Positions 9,982 to 19,674 of a DNA stretch of 56,589 nucleotides are shown here, one piece after another. Origin of the DNA: an uncultured beta proteobacterium (GTDB taxonomy: Bacteria > Pseudomonadota > Gammaproteobacteria > Burkholderiales > SG8-39); NCBI GenBank assembly GCA_902826155.1, contig CADEDU010000043.1, positions 1 through 56,589 on the forward strand. The letters are read 5' to 3'. A model generated the notes under the pieces. The model had not been told where the DNA came from and searched no databases. It saw only the letters and a list, made by a program, of their open reading frames with translations. Made by a program: the position numbers and the translations under genes. The first letter of the stretch is position 1. Each line of letters begins with the position of its first letter.

Positions 9982-10801
9982 CGGCGTCGGCGGCCGCTCG
10001 TTCCTGCGTGTCGGCTTCGCCGGCCTGTAACTCTTTGGCGGACGCGGCTTCTCCTCCGTCTCCGTCGCGGGGCTCGGACGCACCGGACTGGTCGGACGCA
10101 CCGGACGGGCTGGACGCATCGGACGATTGGGACGCATCGGCCTCGACTTCGCGGGACCGCGCGGCGGACGACTCGGCTGCGTCGTCGGCGCTGCCGGCGT
10201 CGACGGGCTCGACTGATCCGTCCGCACTGGCGTCCGGCGTCCCGTCGGTCTTCGCGGGCGCGAGAAGCCCTGGGTCGATGCTTTTGGCGATTTCTTCAAG
10301 GGGGGGCAACTCCTGCAAACTGACAAGGCCCAGGTCGTCGAGAAACGCCTTGGTCGTGCCGTACAGCGCCGGACGTCCCGGCGTTTCGCGATGGCCAACC
10401 ACGTCGATCCAACCGCGATCTTCCAACGCACGGATCACGTTGGGCGTGACCACCACCCCGCGGATGTCTTCGATATCGCCGCGTGAAACCGGCTGGCGGT
10501 ACGCGATGATAGCCAGGGTCTCCATCACGGCTCGCGAGTACTTGGGCGCCTTCTCGGTGCTCAGTCGATCGAGGTAAGCCTGCATCTGCGGCCGCGTCTG
10601 GAATCGCCAGCCGCTGGCCAGCGCGACCAACTCGACGCCGCGGTCCTTCCACGTTTCGCGCAGTTCTTCGAGGATGCGGCGAATAGTGTCGGCGCCGATC
10701 TCGTCGTCGAACAGCCGGCGCAGGTCGTGGATCGGCAGCGGCCGCTGCGTCGCAAGCAACGCGGCTTCGAGCACGTTCTTGGCTTCAGTCGGGTTGAGCA
10801 T
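9899..10801 (-). CDS. scpB: Segregation and condensation protein B
   Basis: Winged-helix kleisin-binding subunit of the SMC-ScpAB condensin-like complex. The core (about 1-180 from ATG 10801) contains [19 protein letters not shown] and [10 protein letters not shown] and ends with [10 protein letters not shown], all diagnostic. ATG 10801 gives the conserved [15 protein letters not shown]; an ATG 33 bases upstream adds 11 residues that look like degenerate repeats of the same bases. After the core comes a tail of about 115 residues rich in Asp, Glu, Ala and Ser. It is probably disordered and its DNA overlaps the start of rluB. scpA lies 68 bases upstream. Confidence 0.93.
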   Translation of the reverse strand: MLNPTEAKNVLEAALLATQRPLPIHDLRRLFDDEIGADTIRRILEELRETWKDRGVELVALASGWRFQTRPQMQAYLDRLSTEKAPKYSRAVMETLAIIAYRQPVSRGDIEDIRGVVVTPNVIRALEDRGWIDVVGHRETPGRPALYGTTKAFLDDLGLVSLQELPPLEEIAKSIDPGLLAPAKTDGTPDASADGSVEPVDAGSADDAAESSAARSREVEADASQSSDASSPSGASDQSGASEPRDGDGGEAASAKELQAGEADTQERAAADADGDGESTTEAPEASGADAAKRASSENG

Positions 10802-10869
10802 GGTTGGCTGGAGCATCATTGACCGGAGCACCATTCACGGGAAGATGATCGACGGAGCATCAAACAGCA

Positions 10870-11736
10870 TCAATCGTCCGACGACGCTTTGCTGCCGTCG
10901 GCGGACTCGAGCAGCGGGGCTTCGCCCGAGGCGCTTCCCAGGGTCACGTAGATCGGTGCGAACGACTCGGCCTGCGTCACGGTGATCAGTCGTTCGCGTG
11001 CCAGTTCCAGGATCGCCAGGAACGTGACCACCAGCACCGGCACGCCGCGCTCGACCCGGAACAGCTCGCGAAACTCGCGGAAGCCGCCATCCTGCAGATC
11101 GCGCAGGATGATCGTCATGTACTCGCGCACCGACAGTTCTTCGCGCGAGATGCGGTGGTGCTGGCGGATGCGTGCCTGACGCAGCAGTTCGCGCCACGCC
11201 GCTTCCAGATCGCCCGCATCGACGTCGGGCAGGCGCTGCGCCAGCGTCTGCTCGATCCACACCGACACCGACAGGAAGTCGCGGTCGCGATGCGGCATCG
11301 CGTCGAGTTTGCGCGCAGCGTCCTTGATCTGCTCGTACTCGAGCAGCCGTCGCACCAGTTCGGCGCGCGGATCGAGATGATCATCCGAATCGTCGGCGCT
11401 CTTGGGCCGCGGCAGCAGCATGCGCGACTTGATCTCCATCAGCATCGCCGCCATGACCAGATACTCCGCGGCAAGCTCGAGATTCTTGTGCCGCATCACC
11501 TCGACGTACTCCAGATACTGCCGGGTGAGCTGCGCCATCGGGATATCGAGGATGTCGAGATTGGCGCGCCGGATCAGATACAGCAGCAGATCGAGCGGGC
11601 CTTCGAACGTGTCGAAGAACACCTCGAGCGCATCGGGCGGAATGTACAGATCCGCCGGCAGCTCGCGCAGCGGCTCGCCGCGGATTTTGGCAAACGGAAG
11701 GTCCGCCTGTTCGGCGGGTTCGGCAACGGTGCTCAT
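10870..11736 (-). CDS. scpA: Segregation and condensation protein A
   Basis: Kleisin subunit that bridges SMC heads and binds ScpB. The 288-residue product contains the conserved N-terminal block FEGPLDLLLYLIRRANLDI, then the middle segment AAEYLVMAAMLMEIKSRMLL and a C-terminal winged-helix region (VTFLAILELARERLI). ATG 11736 is chosen; a GTG seven codons upstream is possible and neither has a clear ribosome site. It lies 34 bases after trpS and precedes scpB, in the conserved scpAB order. Confidence 0.94.
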   Translation of the reverse strand: MSTVAEPAEQADLPFAKIRGEPLRELPADLYIPPDALEVFFDTFEGPLDLLLYLIRRANLDILDIPMAQLTRQYLEYVEVMRHKNLELAAEYLVMAAMLMEIKSRMLLPRPKSADDSDDHLDPRAELVRRLLEYEQIKDAARKLDAMPHRDRDFLSVSVWIEQTLAQRLPDVDAGDLEAAWRELLRQARIRQHHRISREELSVREYMTIILRDLQDGGFREFRELFRVERGVPVLVVTFLAILELARERLITVTQAESFAPIYVTLGSASGEAPLLESADGSKASSDD

Positions 11737-11770
11737 CGAGGATGGTGAGGTCGGCACGACTTGGGCGTGA

Positions 11771-12973
11771 TCAGGAGTAACTCAGGCCCATCACTTCACG
11801 CACTTCACGCATCGTCTCGCGCGCCAGCTCGCGGGCCTTGTCGCAGCCGTCGGCCACGATGTTGCGGACCAGCGTCGGATCGTCGAGATACTTCTGCGCA
11901 CGTTCGCGCATCGGCCCCTGTTCGGCGAGCACCTTGTCGATCACCGGCTGCTTGCATTCAAGGCAGCCGATGCCGGCGCTGCGACAACCTTCCTGCACCC
12001 ACTTGCGCGTCGCGTCGTCGGAATACACCTGATGGAACTCCCAGACCGGGCAGCGCTCGGGGTCGCCCGGATCGGTACGCTTCACGCGCGCCGGATCAGT
12101 GGGCATGGTGCGAATTTTCTTGGTCACGCTCTCGGCGTCCTCGCGCAGCCCGATTGCGTTGTTGTACGACTTGGACATTTTCTGTCCGTCCAGGCCCGGC
12201 AATCGCGACGCCTCGGTCAGCAACACATCGGGCTCGACCAGAATGACGCGCCCGCCGCCTTCGAGGTAACCGAACAGCCGCTCCCGATCGCCCTTGCTGA
12301 GATTCTGCTGGCCATTGACCATCTCGCGCGCGGCTTCCAGCGCGGGCTCGTCGCCCTGCTCCTGAAAACGCCCGCGCAGATCGAGGTACACCTTGGAGCG
12401 CTTGCTGCCCAGTTTCTTGATCGCGGCCTTGGCCTTGTCCTCGAAGCCCGGCTCGCGCCCGAACATGAAATTGAATCGTCGCGCCACTTCGCGCATGAAC
12501 TCGATGTGCGGAACCTGATCCTCGCCGACGGGAACGAACTTCGCCTTGTAGATCAGCACGTCGGCCGCCTGCAGCAGCGGATAACCGAGAAAGCCGTAGG
12601 TCGACAGATCCTTGTCGACCAGCTTCTCCTGCTGATCCTTGTAGGTGGGCACGCGCTCGAGCCAGCTGAGCGGCGTGATCATCGACAACAGCGTGTGCAG
12701 CTCCGCATGTTCGGGAATGCGCGACTGGATGAACAGCGTCGATTGCGCCGGATCGATGCCGGCGGCGAGCCAGTCGACCAGGATCTCGGCAGTGTTCTGC
12801 TCGATCAGCTGCGGCGAATCGTAATGCGTGGTGAGCGCATGCCAGTCGGCCACGAAGAACATGCATGGATGCTCGGCCTGCAGGCGCACCCAGTTCTTCA
12901 ATGCCCCGTGGTAGTGCCCCAGATGTAATGCTCCGGTGGGCCGCATGCCCGAGACGACGCGATCGGCAGCCAT
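11771..12973 (-). CDS. trpS: Tryptophanyl-tRNA synthetase
   Basis: Class I aminoacyl-tRNA synthetase that charges tRNA-Trp. The 400-residue protein has the HIGH-type motif HLGH (residues 17-20), a KMSKS loop (265-269) and the Trp-pocket stretch LLQAADVLIYKA. It belongs to the longer subfamily with an insertion in the C-terminal half, including paired cysteines (GIGCLECKQ). The start is ATG 12973, two bases after the stop of the M50 gene; a TTG six bases earlier is also in frame. Tight packing suggests cotranscription with the protease gene upstream and with scpA downstream. Confidence 0.96.
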   Translation of the reverse strand: MAADRVVSGMRPTGALHLGHYHGALKNWVRLQAEHPCMFFVADWHALTTHYDSPQLIEQNTAEILVDWLAAGIDPAQSTLFIQSRIPEHAELHTLLSMITPLSWLERVPTYKDQQEKLVDKDLSTYGFLGYPLLQAADVLIYKAKFVPVGEDQVPHIEFMREVARRFNFMFGREPGFEDKAKAAIKKLGSKRSKVYLDLRGRFQEQGDEPALEAAREMVNGQQNLSKGDRERLFGYLEGGGRVILVEPDVLLTEASRLPGLDGQKMSKSYNNAIGLREDAESVTKKIRTMPTDPARVKRTDPGDPERCPVWEFHQVYSDDATRKWVQEGCRSAGIGCLECKQPVIDKVLAEQGPMRERAQKYLDDPTLVRNIVADGCDKARELARETMREVREVMGLSYS

Positions 12974-12975
12974 GG

Positions 12976-13647
12976 TCAAAGCCCCAGACGCAGCAGGCGC
13001 GCGAATGCGATCTCAGCGCCGTTCATGAGTGGATTGAGCAAACCGGTCTGCGTGTGCGCGAACAGCAGCACCAACAGGATCGGAAAACCGTAAGGTTCGA
13101 GGCGTCCGTACGATGCAGCCAGTCGGTCGGGCAGCAGGCTGTAGGTGATGCGCCCGCCGTCCAGCGGCAGGATCGGAATCAGATTGAGCACCATCAACAC
13201 CAGGTTCACGGCGATGCCCGCCTGCGCGATCAACAGCAGCGGCGTACTGAAAAATCCCTCGCCGAAGGGCAACGTCAACCGCAACACGAGCCCCCACGCC
13301 AGCGCCTGCAGCAGATTCGCGCCGGGGCCTGCGGCGGCGACCCACATCATGTGCGGTTTCGGTTTGCGCAACGCGTGGAAGTTGACCGGCACCGGCTTGG
13401 CCCAGCCGAACAGCAGCGGCGCAGCCCCGACTGCCGCGCTGCCCAACAACATGATCAGAGGCACGGCGATCGTGCCGATCGGATCGATGTGCCGCAACGG
13501 ATTGAGGCTGACCCGACCGAGTCGGTAGGCAGTCAGATCACCGCACTGCTTGGCGATGTAACCGTGTGCGGCCTCGTGCAGCGTAATGGCGAGAACGACC
13601 GGCAACGTGTAGATCGCCAAAGTCGGGACCAGCAGATTGATGTCCAT
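12976..13647 (-). CDS. Site-2 protease family protein (M50)
   Basis: Predicted intramembrane zinc metalloprotease of the small, PDZ-less M50 type. The 223 residues have a zinc-binding HEAAH motif at 24-28 inside the first hydrophobic segment. A second conserved motif NLIPILPLDGGR lies in a later membrane helix and supplies the third metal ligand in this family. Four to six hydrophobic segments are visible. ATG 13647 gives the family start MDINLLVPTLAIYTLP; 17 further codons upstream are open. Substrate unknown. It forms a tight pair with trpS. Confidence 0.88.
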   Translation of the reverse strand: MDINLLVPTLAIYTLPVVLAITLHEAAHGYIAKQCGDLTAYRLGRVSLNPLRHIDPIGTIAVPLIMLLGSAAVGAAPLLFGWAKPVPVNFHALRKPKPHMMWVAAAGPGANLLQALAWGLVLRLTLPFGEGFFSTPLLLIAQAGIAVNLVLMVLNLIPILPLDGGRITYSLLPDRLAASYGRLEPYGFPILLVLLFAHTQTGLLNPLMNGAEIAFARLLRLGL

Positions 13648-13737
13648 CCGTTGGCAGCCACGCGCCGCGAATTCGAAGCCGCGCATTCTAGCAAACAAGC
13701 CGCAGCGCGAACCGCGCCACTGACGTGACGCGCACCT

Positions 13738-14373
13738 TTATCGGGCGCGATCGATGTCAAGCGGCTCGAGCGGACCACGTCCGGCGCGCACCAGACGCAC
13801 GTCGCCCTGCGACAGATCGAGAACCGTGGTGGGCTCGGAGCCGCAAGTGCCGCCGTCGATGACCACATCCAGTGCGTGCCCGACTCGTTGCACGATCTCG
13901 GCGGCATCGTCGAGCGGCGTGGCTTCGTCAGGCAGGATCAACGTACTCGACAACAGCGGTTCATCGAGCGTTTCGAGCAGCGCCTGCACGATCGGGTGGT
14001 CGGAGATTCGCACGCCGATAGTACGTCGACCTGCGTGTACGACGCGCTTTGGCAACTCGTGCGTGGCCGCCAGAATGAAGGTGTAGCTTCCGGGTGTGAT
14101 CGACTTGATCAAGCGGAACTGGCGGTTGTCGAGCTGGGCGTAGCGGCCGAAGTCGGCCAGATCGCGGCACATCAGGGTGAGGTGATGGCGCTCGCTGATG
14201 CGACGCACCGCACGCATACGCTCCACCGCCTGCTTCGATTCCATGCGAGCGCCGAGCGCATAGCACGAGTCGGTCGGATAGGCGATCAGGCCGTCGGCGC
14301 GCAATGCGTCGACCGCAGCCGCGATCAATCGTGGCTGGGGATTGTCCGATCGGACGATCAGGAGGCGCGCCAC
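13738..14373 (-). CDS. YciO/Sua5/YrdC-family protein
   Basis: Member of the threonylcarbamoyl-AMP synthase fold family, closest in character to the YciO branch. Segments LIAYPTDSCYALGARM and RISERHHLTLMCRDL are typical, followed by ITPGSYTFILAAT and RTIGVRISDHPI. The 211-residue length is that of YciO. Because YciO lacks a proven role in t6A synthesis, I do not assign that reaction. The start is GTG 14373. The neighbouring gene upstream encodes a PHP-domain phosphatase, and the same pair (yciV/rnm and yciO) is adjacent in E. coli. Confidence 0.87.
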   Translation of the reverse strand: MARLLIVRSDNPQPRLIAAAVDALRADGLIAYPTDSCYALGARMESKQAVERMRAVRRISERHHLTLMCRDLADFGRYAQLDNRQFRLIKSITPGSYTFILAATHELPKRVVHAGRRTIGVRISDHPIVQALLETLDEPLLSSTLILPDEATPLDDAAEIVQRVGHALDVVIDGGTCGSEPTTVLDLSQGDVRLVRAGRGPLEPLDIDRAR

Positions 14374-14415
14374 AGTGGGATCTGCGGGTTGCGCCGCGGC
14401 TACGCGTCGCGCTCG

Positions 14416-15255
14416 CTACGGCCGGGCCGGCAGCGCCGACCACACCGGCGTCAGCGTATCGGGCAGGCTCGGCAACTTGCCCAGATCGAACTGTCCCTCG
14501 CCGGGCTCGTGGAAATCGGATCCGCGCGAAGCGAGCAGCGCATGCTTCGCACACAAGGTGCTGAAGCGACCGAGATGATCGAGCGACTGGCTGCTCGTCA
14601 CCACTTCGGCGCCGGTGCCGCCGGCCGCCTTGAACTCGGCGAACAGATCGTCCATGCGCTGAGCAGATACTTTGTAGCGACCCGGATGTGCGAGCACCGC
14701 AATCCCGCCGCTTGCGCGGATCCACGCCACCGCATCGGTGAGCTCGGCCCACTGGTGCGGCACGTAGCCGGGACGGCCCACCGAGAGATAACGCTCGAAC
14801 GCATCGTTGGTATTGCGCGCGTGTCCGGCCTCGACCAGATGGCGGGCGAAGTGCGTCCGGCTGATCAGCTCGGCGTTCTCGGCGAATCGATAGGCGCCCT
14901 CGAGCGTGCCGTGAATGTCGATCTGCGCGAATCGCTCGGCGATCGCCGAGGCGCGGCCATGTCGAGACGAACGCACGGACTTCAGACCCGCCGTGAGCAC
15001 GTCGCTCTGCGGATCGACATCCAAGCCGACGATGTGCACGGTCTGCCACGACCAGGTCACCGAGATCTCGACGCCGGCGATCAGGCGGATGCCGAGCTCA
15101 TGCGCCGCCTCGCGCGCTTCGCGCAGGCCGTCGATCGCGTCGTGATCGGTGAGCGCCAGATCGGTCACGCCGTTGGCCGCCGCGCGCGCGACCACCGCCG
15201 ACGGCGACAAAGTCCCATCGGACACGGTGGAGTGGCAGTGCAGGTCGAAGTTCAT
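14416..15255 (-). CDS. rnm: PHP-domain phosphoesterase, RNase AM / YciV type
   Basis: Likely 5'-3' exonuclease or 3',5'-nucleotide bisphosphate phosphatase that trims short RNA ends. The 279-residue protein carries the PHP metal motifs in order: DLHCHSTVSDG (4-14), LTDHD (about 35), GVEIS, AHPGRY and the C-terminal GSDFHEPG. Size and motif spacing match YciV/RNase AM. It starts at ATG 15255, lies 42 bases upstream of the YciO-like gene and probably shares its transcript. Confidence 0.88.
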   Translation of the reverse strand: MNFDLHCHSTVSDGTLSPSAVVARAAANGVTDLALTDHDAIDGLREAREAAHELGIRLIAGVEISVTWSWQTVHIVGLDVDPQSDVLTAGLKSVRSSRHGRASAIAERFAQIDIHGTLEGAYRFAENAELISRTHFARHLVEAGHARNTNDAFERYLSVGRPGYVPHQWAELTDAVAWIRASGGIAVLAHPGRYKVSAQRMDDLFAEFKAAGGTGAEVVTSSQSLDHLGRFSTLCAKHALLASRGSDFHEPGEGQFDLGKLPSLPDTLTPVWSALPARP

Positions 15256-15300
15256 CGAAAAAATGCTAGCACGCGGCCGCAGATGCTCAGATCGGCGCCG

Positions 15301-16263
15301 TTAGCGTCGCAGCAGAAATGTCTCGATCGCCTGCGCCAATCGCTCCGGCTGGTCGTGGTGGATCATGTGCCCTGCGTCATCGATCACGACCGACTCGAGC
15401 GTGCGGAAGTGGGCAAGGCGCGCGCTGATCTGCTCGCGCGTCAGGGCGATCTTTCCGGAGGTGTCACTCTGCGCACCTTCGATCCACAGCACCGGCGCCT
15501 GAACATTGCGCCAGCACGCCTGCGCCTCTTCCATGCGATAGAGGATCGGGCTCACGCGTTTGTGGCTCGGATCGCCGCGCAACGCCACGCGCCGCGCTCC
15601 GCCGCCCTGGTCATCGATCTCCTGCCCCCAATGCTGCGCCAGAAAGCGCGCACGCTCGGCGCTCAAGCGCGGATTGTCCCGGCGCAGCCGGGCGGCGAGC
15701 GCATCGTAGGACTCGTAATCGCGCATGCGCATCGGTTCGCTCAGTTCGTTGAGCCAGCGCTCGAGCCGCTCAGGTGCCTGATCAGGCGCAGTGGGCCGCA
15801 TGCCGAAGCCTTCGACGTTGATCAGCCGCGCGACGCGCGCCGTACGCACGCCGGCATAGATGCACGCGACGTTGCCTCCCATGCTGTGTCCGAGAAGGTT
15901 GACCGGCTCCTGCCCCGCGAAATGGGTGAGGATCGCGTCGAGGTCACCGTAGTAGTCAGCAAACCAATACGAATCCCCTGCGGTCCAACCGGTCAGTCCG
16001 AACCCGCGCCAGTCGGGCGCCACGACGAACCAGCGTTGTTTCAACTCGTCCACCACGAACTGGAACGACGCCGACACGTCCATCCAGCCATGCAGCGCGA
16101 ACAATTTCGGCGCATCGCGATCGCCCCAGGTGCGGCAGTGATAGCGCAGACCACGCAGGTCAAGAAAATGCGACTCACTCGGTTTCAACGGCTTGCTCCC
16201 TGCTTGCTCCTGGCTCAATGCGCCAGCGGTTGCAGATGCGGTTGCAGATGCGTTTGCTAACAT
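15301..16263 (-). CDS. Alpha/beta-fold hydrolase
   Basis: The nucleophile elbow GHSMGG places Ser at residue 127. The oxyanion segment LFALHGWMD and a C-terminal GHMIHHDQPERLAQAI with the catalytic His complete the fold; an acidic residue near EGAQSDTSG is a candidate third member. ATG 16263 is chosen because AAGGAA lies 8 bases upstream. The first 15 residues are Ala/Ser/Thr-rich and include a duplicated 12-base unit (ASAT twice), so this extension looks recently expanded. The substrate cannot be told from sequence. It is divergent from the gamma-carbonic anhydrase gene across a 26-base gap. Confidence 0.85.
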   Translation of the reverse strand: MLANASATASATAGALSQEQAGSKPLKPSESHFLDLRGLRYHCRTWGDRDAPKLFALHGWMDVSASFQFVVDELKQRWFVVAPDWRGFGLTGWTAGDSYWFADYYGDLDAILTHFAGQEPVNLLGHSMGGNVACIYAGVRTARVARLINVEGFGMRPTAPDQAPERLERWLNELSEPMRMRDYESYDALAARLRRDNPRLSAERARFLAQHWGQEIDDQGGGARRVALRGDPSHKRVSPILYRMEEAQACWRNVQAPVLWIEGAQSDTSGKIALTREQISARLAHFRTLESVVIDDAGHMIHHDQPERLAQAIETFLLRR

Positions 16264-16289
16264 GAAGCGTTCCTTCACGCCCCACTCTC

Positions 16290-16829
16290 ATGTCCATCTT
16301 CTCATTGCCCGACCGCACCGTCCGCTTCGACAGCGACGACTGGTTCGTGGCGCACAACGCGACGGTGATCGGATCGGTCGTGATCGGTCATCAGGCGAAC
16401 GTGTGGTTTAACGTCGTCATTCGCGGCGACAACGACCTGATCACCATCGGCGAGCGCAGCAACATCCAGGATGCGTCGGTGCTCCACACCGACGCCGGGC
16501 TGCCGCTCACTCTCGGCCGTGGCGTATGCGTCGGGCACAAGGCGGTGTTGCACGGTTGCACCGTCGGCGCCGGAAGCCTGGTGGGCATCAACAGCGTGGT
16601 GTTGAATCGCGCGGTGATCGGCCGGCACTCGATCGTCGGAGCCGGCGCGCTCGTGCCCGAAGGCAAACAGTTTCCCGACGGCGTCCTGCTGCTCGGCTCG
16701 CCTGCAAAAGCGGTGCGTGACATCCGGCCCGACGAAATCGCGTGGATCGAAGGGATCGCCGAGGGTTACGTCAATCGGGCGCGACTGTTCAAGACTTCGC
16801 TCGCGCCCCAGCCCGAAATCCGGGGATAG
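16290..16829 (+). CDS. Gamma-carbonic anhydrase family protein (YrdA/PaaY-like)
   Basis: A left-handed beta-helix hexapeptide-repeat protein of 179 residues. The metal-binding His pattern is conserved, in NIQDASVLHTDAG and VCVGHKAVLHGCTVG, as is RGDNDLITIGERSNIQD. Family members are zinc or iron enzymes with carbonic anhydrase or thioesterase-related roles; activity here is not certain. It starts at ATG 16290. The neighbour upstream diverges and the SDR gene downstream converges. Confidence 0.9.
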   Translation: MSIFSLPDRTVRFDSDDWFVAHNATVIGSVVIGHQANVWFNVVIRGDNDLITIGERSNIQDASVLHTDAGLPLTLGRGVCVGHKAVLHGCTVGAGSLVGINSVVLNRAVIGRHSIVGAGALVPEGKQFPDGVLLLGSPAKAVRDIRPDEIAWIEGIAEGYVNRARLFKTSLAPQPEIRG

Positions 16830-16879
16830 CCCCGGAAGAATCCGCGCAATCAGTCCAATCGGTCGCGTGGCGAAGCTTT

Positions 16880-17647
16880 CTAACGCGGCGCCATCCGGAT
16901 CGCGCCGTCGAGGCGGATCGTCTCGGCGTTCAGCATCTCGTTCTCGATGATGTGACGCGCGAGCGCCGCGTACTCGCTCGGTCGACCCAAGCGCGACGGA
17001 AACGGCACCTGCTTGCCGAGCGAGTCCTGCGCTTCTTTCGGCAGACCCTTGAGCATCGGCGTCTCGAAGATTCCCGGTGCGATGCTGCAGACACGGATGC
17101 CGTCGCGCGACAGGTCGCGCGCGATCGGCAAGGTCATGCCGACGATGCCTCCCTTGGAGGCCGAGTACGCCGCCTGCCCGATCTGACCGTCATATGCGGC
17201 CACCGATGCCGTGTTGATGATGACCCCACGCTCGCCCGCAGCGTTCGGCGTGCCCTTGGCCATCTGCGCAGCCGCCAGGCGGATCATGTTGAATGATCCG
17301 ATCAAATTGATCTGCACGACCTTGCTGAAGGTTGCGAGCGAATGCGGACCTTCCTTGCCGATTGTCTTCTCGCCGACGGCGATGCCCGCGCAGTTCACCA
17401 GGCCGTTCAGCCCGCCGAACTGGCTCATCGCCAGCGCAACGGCGCCCTGCCCGTCGGACTCCGAAGTGACGTCGCATTTGACGAAGCGGGTGTTGGCGCC
17501 GAGTTCGTTCACCAGCGCCTGCCCCCGATCAACCTGCACGTCGGCGATCACGACCTTCGCGCCGTTCTGCACCAGCATCCGCGTGGTGGCCTCGCCCAAT
17601 CCGGACGCTCCGCCGGTGACGAGAAAGATGCTCGCTTGAATCTGCAT
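16880..17647 (-). CDS. SDR-family 3-hydroxyacyl-CoA dehydrogenase
   Basis: NAD-dependent dehydrogenase of the HSD10/FadB2-like type, expected to oxidise 3-hydroxyacyl-CoA. The 255-residue protein has TGGASGLG (11-18) for cofactor binding and NCAG, then Ser in [10 protein letters not shown] and YSASK as the active site. The C-terminal [11 protein letters not shown] and the ending [16 protein letters not shown] are typical. ATG 17647 has an AGGAG site 9 bases upstream; the longer open frame overlaps the neighbouring gene and is rejected. It lies 11 bases after the GldG-like gene on the same strand. Confidence 0.88.
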   Translation of the reverse strand: MQIQASIFLVTGGASGLGEATTRMLVQNGAKVVIADVQVDRGQALVNELGANTRFVKCDVTSESDGQGAVALAMSQFGGLNGLVNCAGIAVGEKTIGKEGPHSLATFSKVVQINLIGSFNMIRLAAAQMAKGTPNAAGERGVIINTASVAAYDGQIGQAAYSASKGGIVGMTLPIARDLSRDGIRVCSIAPGIFETPMLKGLPKEAQDSLGKQVPFPSRLGRPSEYAALARHIIENEMLNAETIRLDGAIRMAPR

Positions 17648-17658
17648 GGTTCGGGCTC

Positions 17659-19638
17659 CTAGGCTGGCTTCGCTAGAGGTTGCGACATGCGCCGGCGCTT
17701 CCACATTCCGATCAGGATGCCGGCGATGGCGACGATGATCGGCATCGCCGCGATGTTCATCACCTTGGTCCAGAACTGCAGCGCTTCGGTGTCGGCGCGC
17801 AGTTCCTTGCGCACGTCCTTCAACTCGCGCCGCGTCTCGAGCACCCTCTTGCGGAAGTTGTCGACTTCCTGCTGCTGCTCGGGCGTGAGCTGCTCCTTCA
17901 CCGCGGCCTGTTGGGGTGCACCACCTGGCGCGGGCTTCTTCTCCAGCGCGGCGAGCTTCTCCTTGGTCTGGTTGAGGTTGTCTTCGAGTTCCTTCATCTT
18001 GCCCAGGTAAGCCTGCTGGGCCTCGGCTTCCATCCGCTTGACCACGGTCAACGGGCGTGTCGACACCGAGCGGCTGGCAAGATTGATGAGCGCTGGGTCA
18101 CCGGCCATCTGCTCGACCACCGCCTGGAACAACGGCAGATTGCCGTTGACCGGAATCGCGATGCGTCGTCCGAACATCTCCTGGATCTGCACCGCCGCGC
18201 CGTCCTGCAGGAAGTCGCTGTCGCCGAACAGCACGACCGTGTTCGCGTCTTTGGATTCCTTCAACTGATTCGGGTCGGCGGCGAACTTCGGCGCGGGCTT
18301 CTCCGGCGCTTTCTTCGCTGCGGCAGCCTTATCGTCTTTTCCGTCCTTTGCGTCCTTCGGATCTTTTGCGTCCTTGGGATCGTCTTTCTTCTCTTCTTCC
18401 TTCACCGGGCGGCCATCGGGGAAGGCGGTCTTGAATTTGCCGTTCACCTTGATCGCGATCGGATACTCGACGCCGCCCTTGGCGAAATTGCGCAACGCCT
18501 CGTTGCCGCGCTTGTCGGCCCCGGTCGAGCCGTCGATCAATTGCGCGTTGGCCGATGACTTGAGCAACACAGTCTGGGTAAGCCCGTCGACCAACTTGCC
18601 CGAGAACGCGCCCGCCATCGGGATCAATGCGTTCGGGATCAGGCTCGTCGCAACGTCGTCGCGGTTGACATACGGCCCGTCGAGTGCCAGCACCGTGGGC
18701 ATCATGCGTTGCCCCTGGCCGGCGGCGTTCTCCAGATCGAGCACGATCTTGCTGGTGTCGAACTCCACGCCCCAAGCCTTGAACAGTTTGTCGAACGTCG
18801 ATGAAGTGCCGCCCTGGAACTGCGGCATGCCCGGGATCTGATCCAGGTACGCATGCGAATCGAGAAATGCGATCAGCTTGCCGCCGCGCAGCACGAACTG
18901 GTCAATCGCGTATTGCGCCTGATCGGAGATGCCGCGCGGATGGATGACGATGAGCGTCTTGATCTCGTCCTTGATCGACTCGGCGTCGAGTCCGACACGC
19001 TCGATCTTGTAGTCGCGCTCCAGTTCGCCATAGAACACCTGGGGCTGCGCCGCGGCAGGATTGCCCTGCATGGCCGCCATCGGATTGCCGGTGACCATCA
19101 GCGGCGTCATCACGCCGATCACGGGTTTGTCCTTGGTGGAGGCGCGCGAGATGGCGCGGGTGAGGTCGTACTCGAGCAGTCGCTCGCGATCGGCGCTCAA
19201 CCCCGGGATCGCCGACTTCAGCTCGCCCTGGCTCACGACGATGCCCATGTAGAACTTCTCGCCGCTCGGCCCAACCTGGCCCTCGAGGCCGTCGACCGTC
19301 GCCGCGTCTTCAGCTTCGCTGTCGGGCTGCGGATTGATCTTCTCGTACTCGATTTTGCTGCCGGCGACCTGCCGGTACTCACCGAGCAGGTCCTCCACGC
19401 GCTTGGCGAAGGTACGCACCTGAATCGGGATGGTCTCGTCGCCTTCGGTGTAATAGAACTTGAGCTTCACCGGCTCCTTCAGATTGGCGATCACGCGGCG
19501 CGTGCCCTCGGACAGCGAGAACTGCCGGTCCTGCGTGAGATCGATGCGCTGCTTGCCCAGGCTGAGCACGTAGTTCCCGGCGACGAGCGCCGCCGCCACC
19601 ACGATCACGCCCAGCAGCGAGTAGATGCCTTTCTTCAT
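17659..19638 (-). CDS. GldG-like ABC transporter auxiliary protein
   Basis: A 659-residue protein of the GldG/ABC_transp_aux family. One N-terminal membrane helix (about 5-25) precedes a large periplasmic part with a DUF4350/GldG core, including [21 protein letters not shown] Lys/Asp-rich low-complexity stretch lies at about 411-447. A conserved [13 protein letters not shown] follows, then a coiled coil (about 560-620) and a C-terminal helix (about 630-648) ending in a basic tail. It follows the permease and ATPase genes, completing a GldA-GldF-GldG-like set. Members are fused or separate in different phyla; only Bacteroidetes homologues are tied to gliding. The exported substrate is unknown. 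Confidence 0.85.
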   Translation of the reverse strand: MKKGIYSLLGVIVVAAALVAGNYVLSLGKQRIDLTQDRQFSLSEGTRRVIANLKEPVKLKFYYTEGDETIPIQVRTFAKRVEDLLGEYRQVAGSKIEYEKINPQPDSEAEDAATVDGLEGQVGPSGEKFYMGIVVSQGELKSAIPGLSADRERLLEYDLTRAISRASTKDKPVIGVMTPLMVTGNPMAAMQGNPAAAQPQVFYGELERDYKIERVGLDAESIKDEIKTLIVIHPRGISDQAQYAIDQFVLRGGKLIAFLDSHAYLDQIPGMPQFQGGTSSTFDKLFKAWGVEFDTSKIVLDLENAAGQGQRMMPTVLALDGPYVNRDDVATSLIPNALIPMAGAFSGKLVDGLTQTVLLKSSANAQLIDGSTGADKRGNEALRNFAKGGVEYPIAIKVNGKFKTAFPDGRPVKEEEKKDDPKDAKDPKDAKDGKDDKAAAAKKAPEKPAPKFAADPNQLKESKDANTVVLFGDSDFLQDGAAVQIQEMFGRRIAIPVNGNLPLFQAVVEQMAGDPALINLASRSVSTRPLTVVKRMEAEAQQAYLGKMKELEDNLNQTKEKLAALEKKPAPGGAPQQAAVKEQLTPEQQQEVDNFRKRVLETRRELKDVRKELRADTEALQFWTKVMNIAAMPIIVAIAGILIGMWKRRRMSQPLAKPA

Positions 19639-19674
19639 GCGTCCATCCTCTTTGTGTCGGGTCGGCTTCGCCGA

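Noticed and set aside
13876..16260. 794-codon plus-strand frame across the YciO-like, rnm and hydrolase genes
   Set aside because: It crosses three well-supported genes in antisense and resembles no protein.
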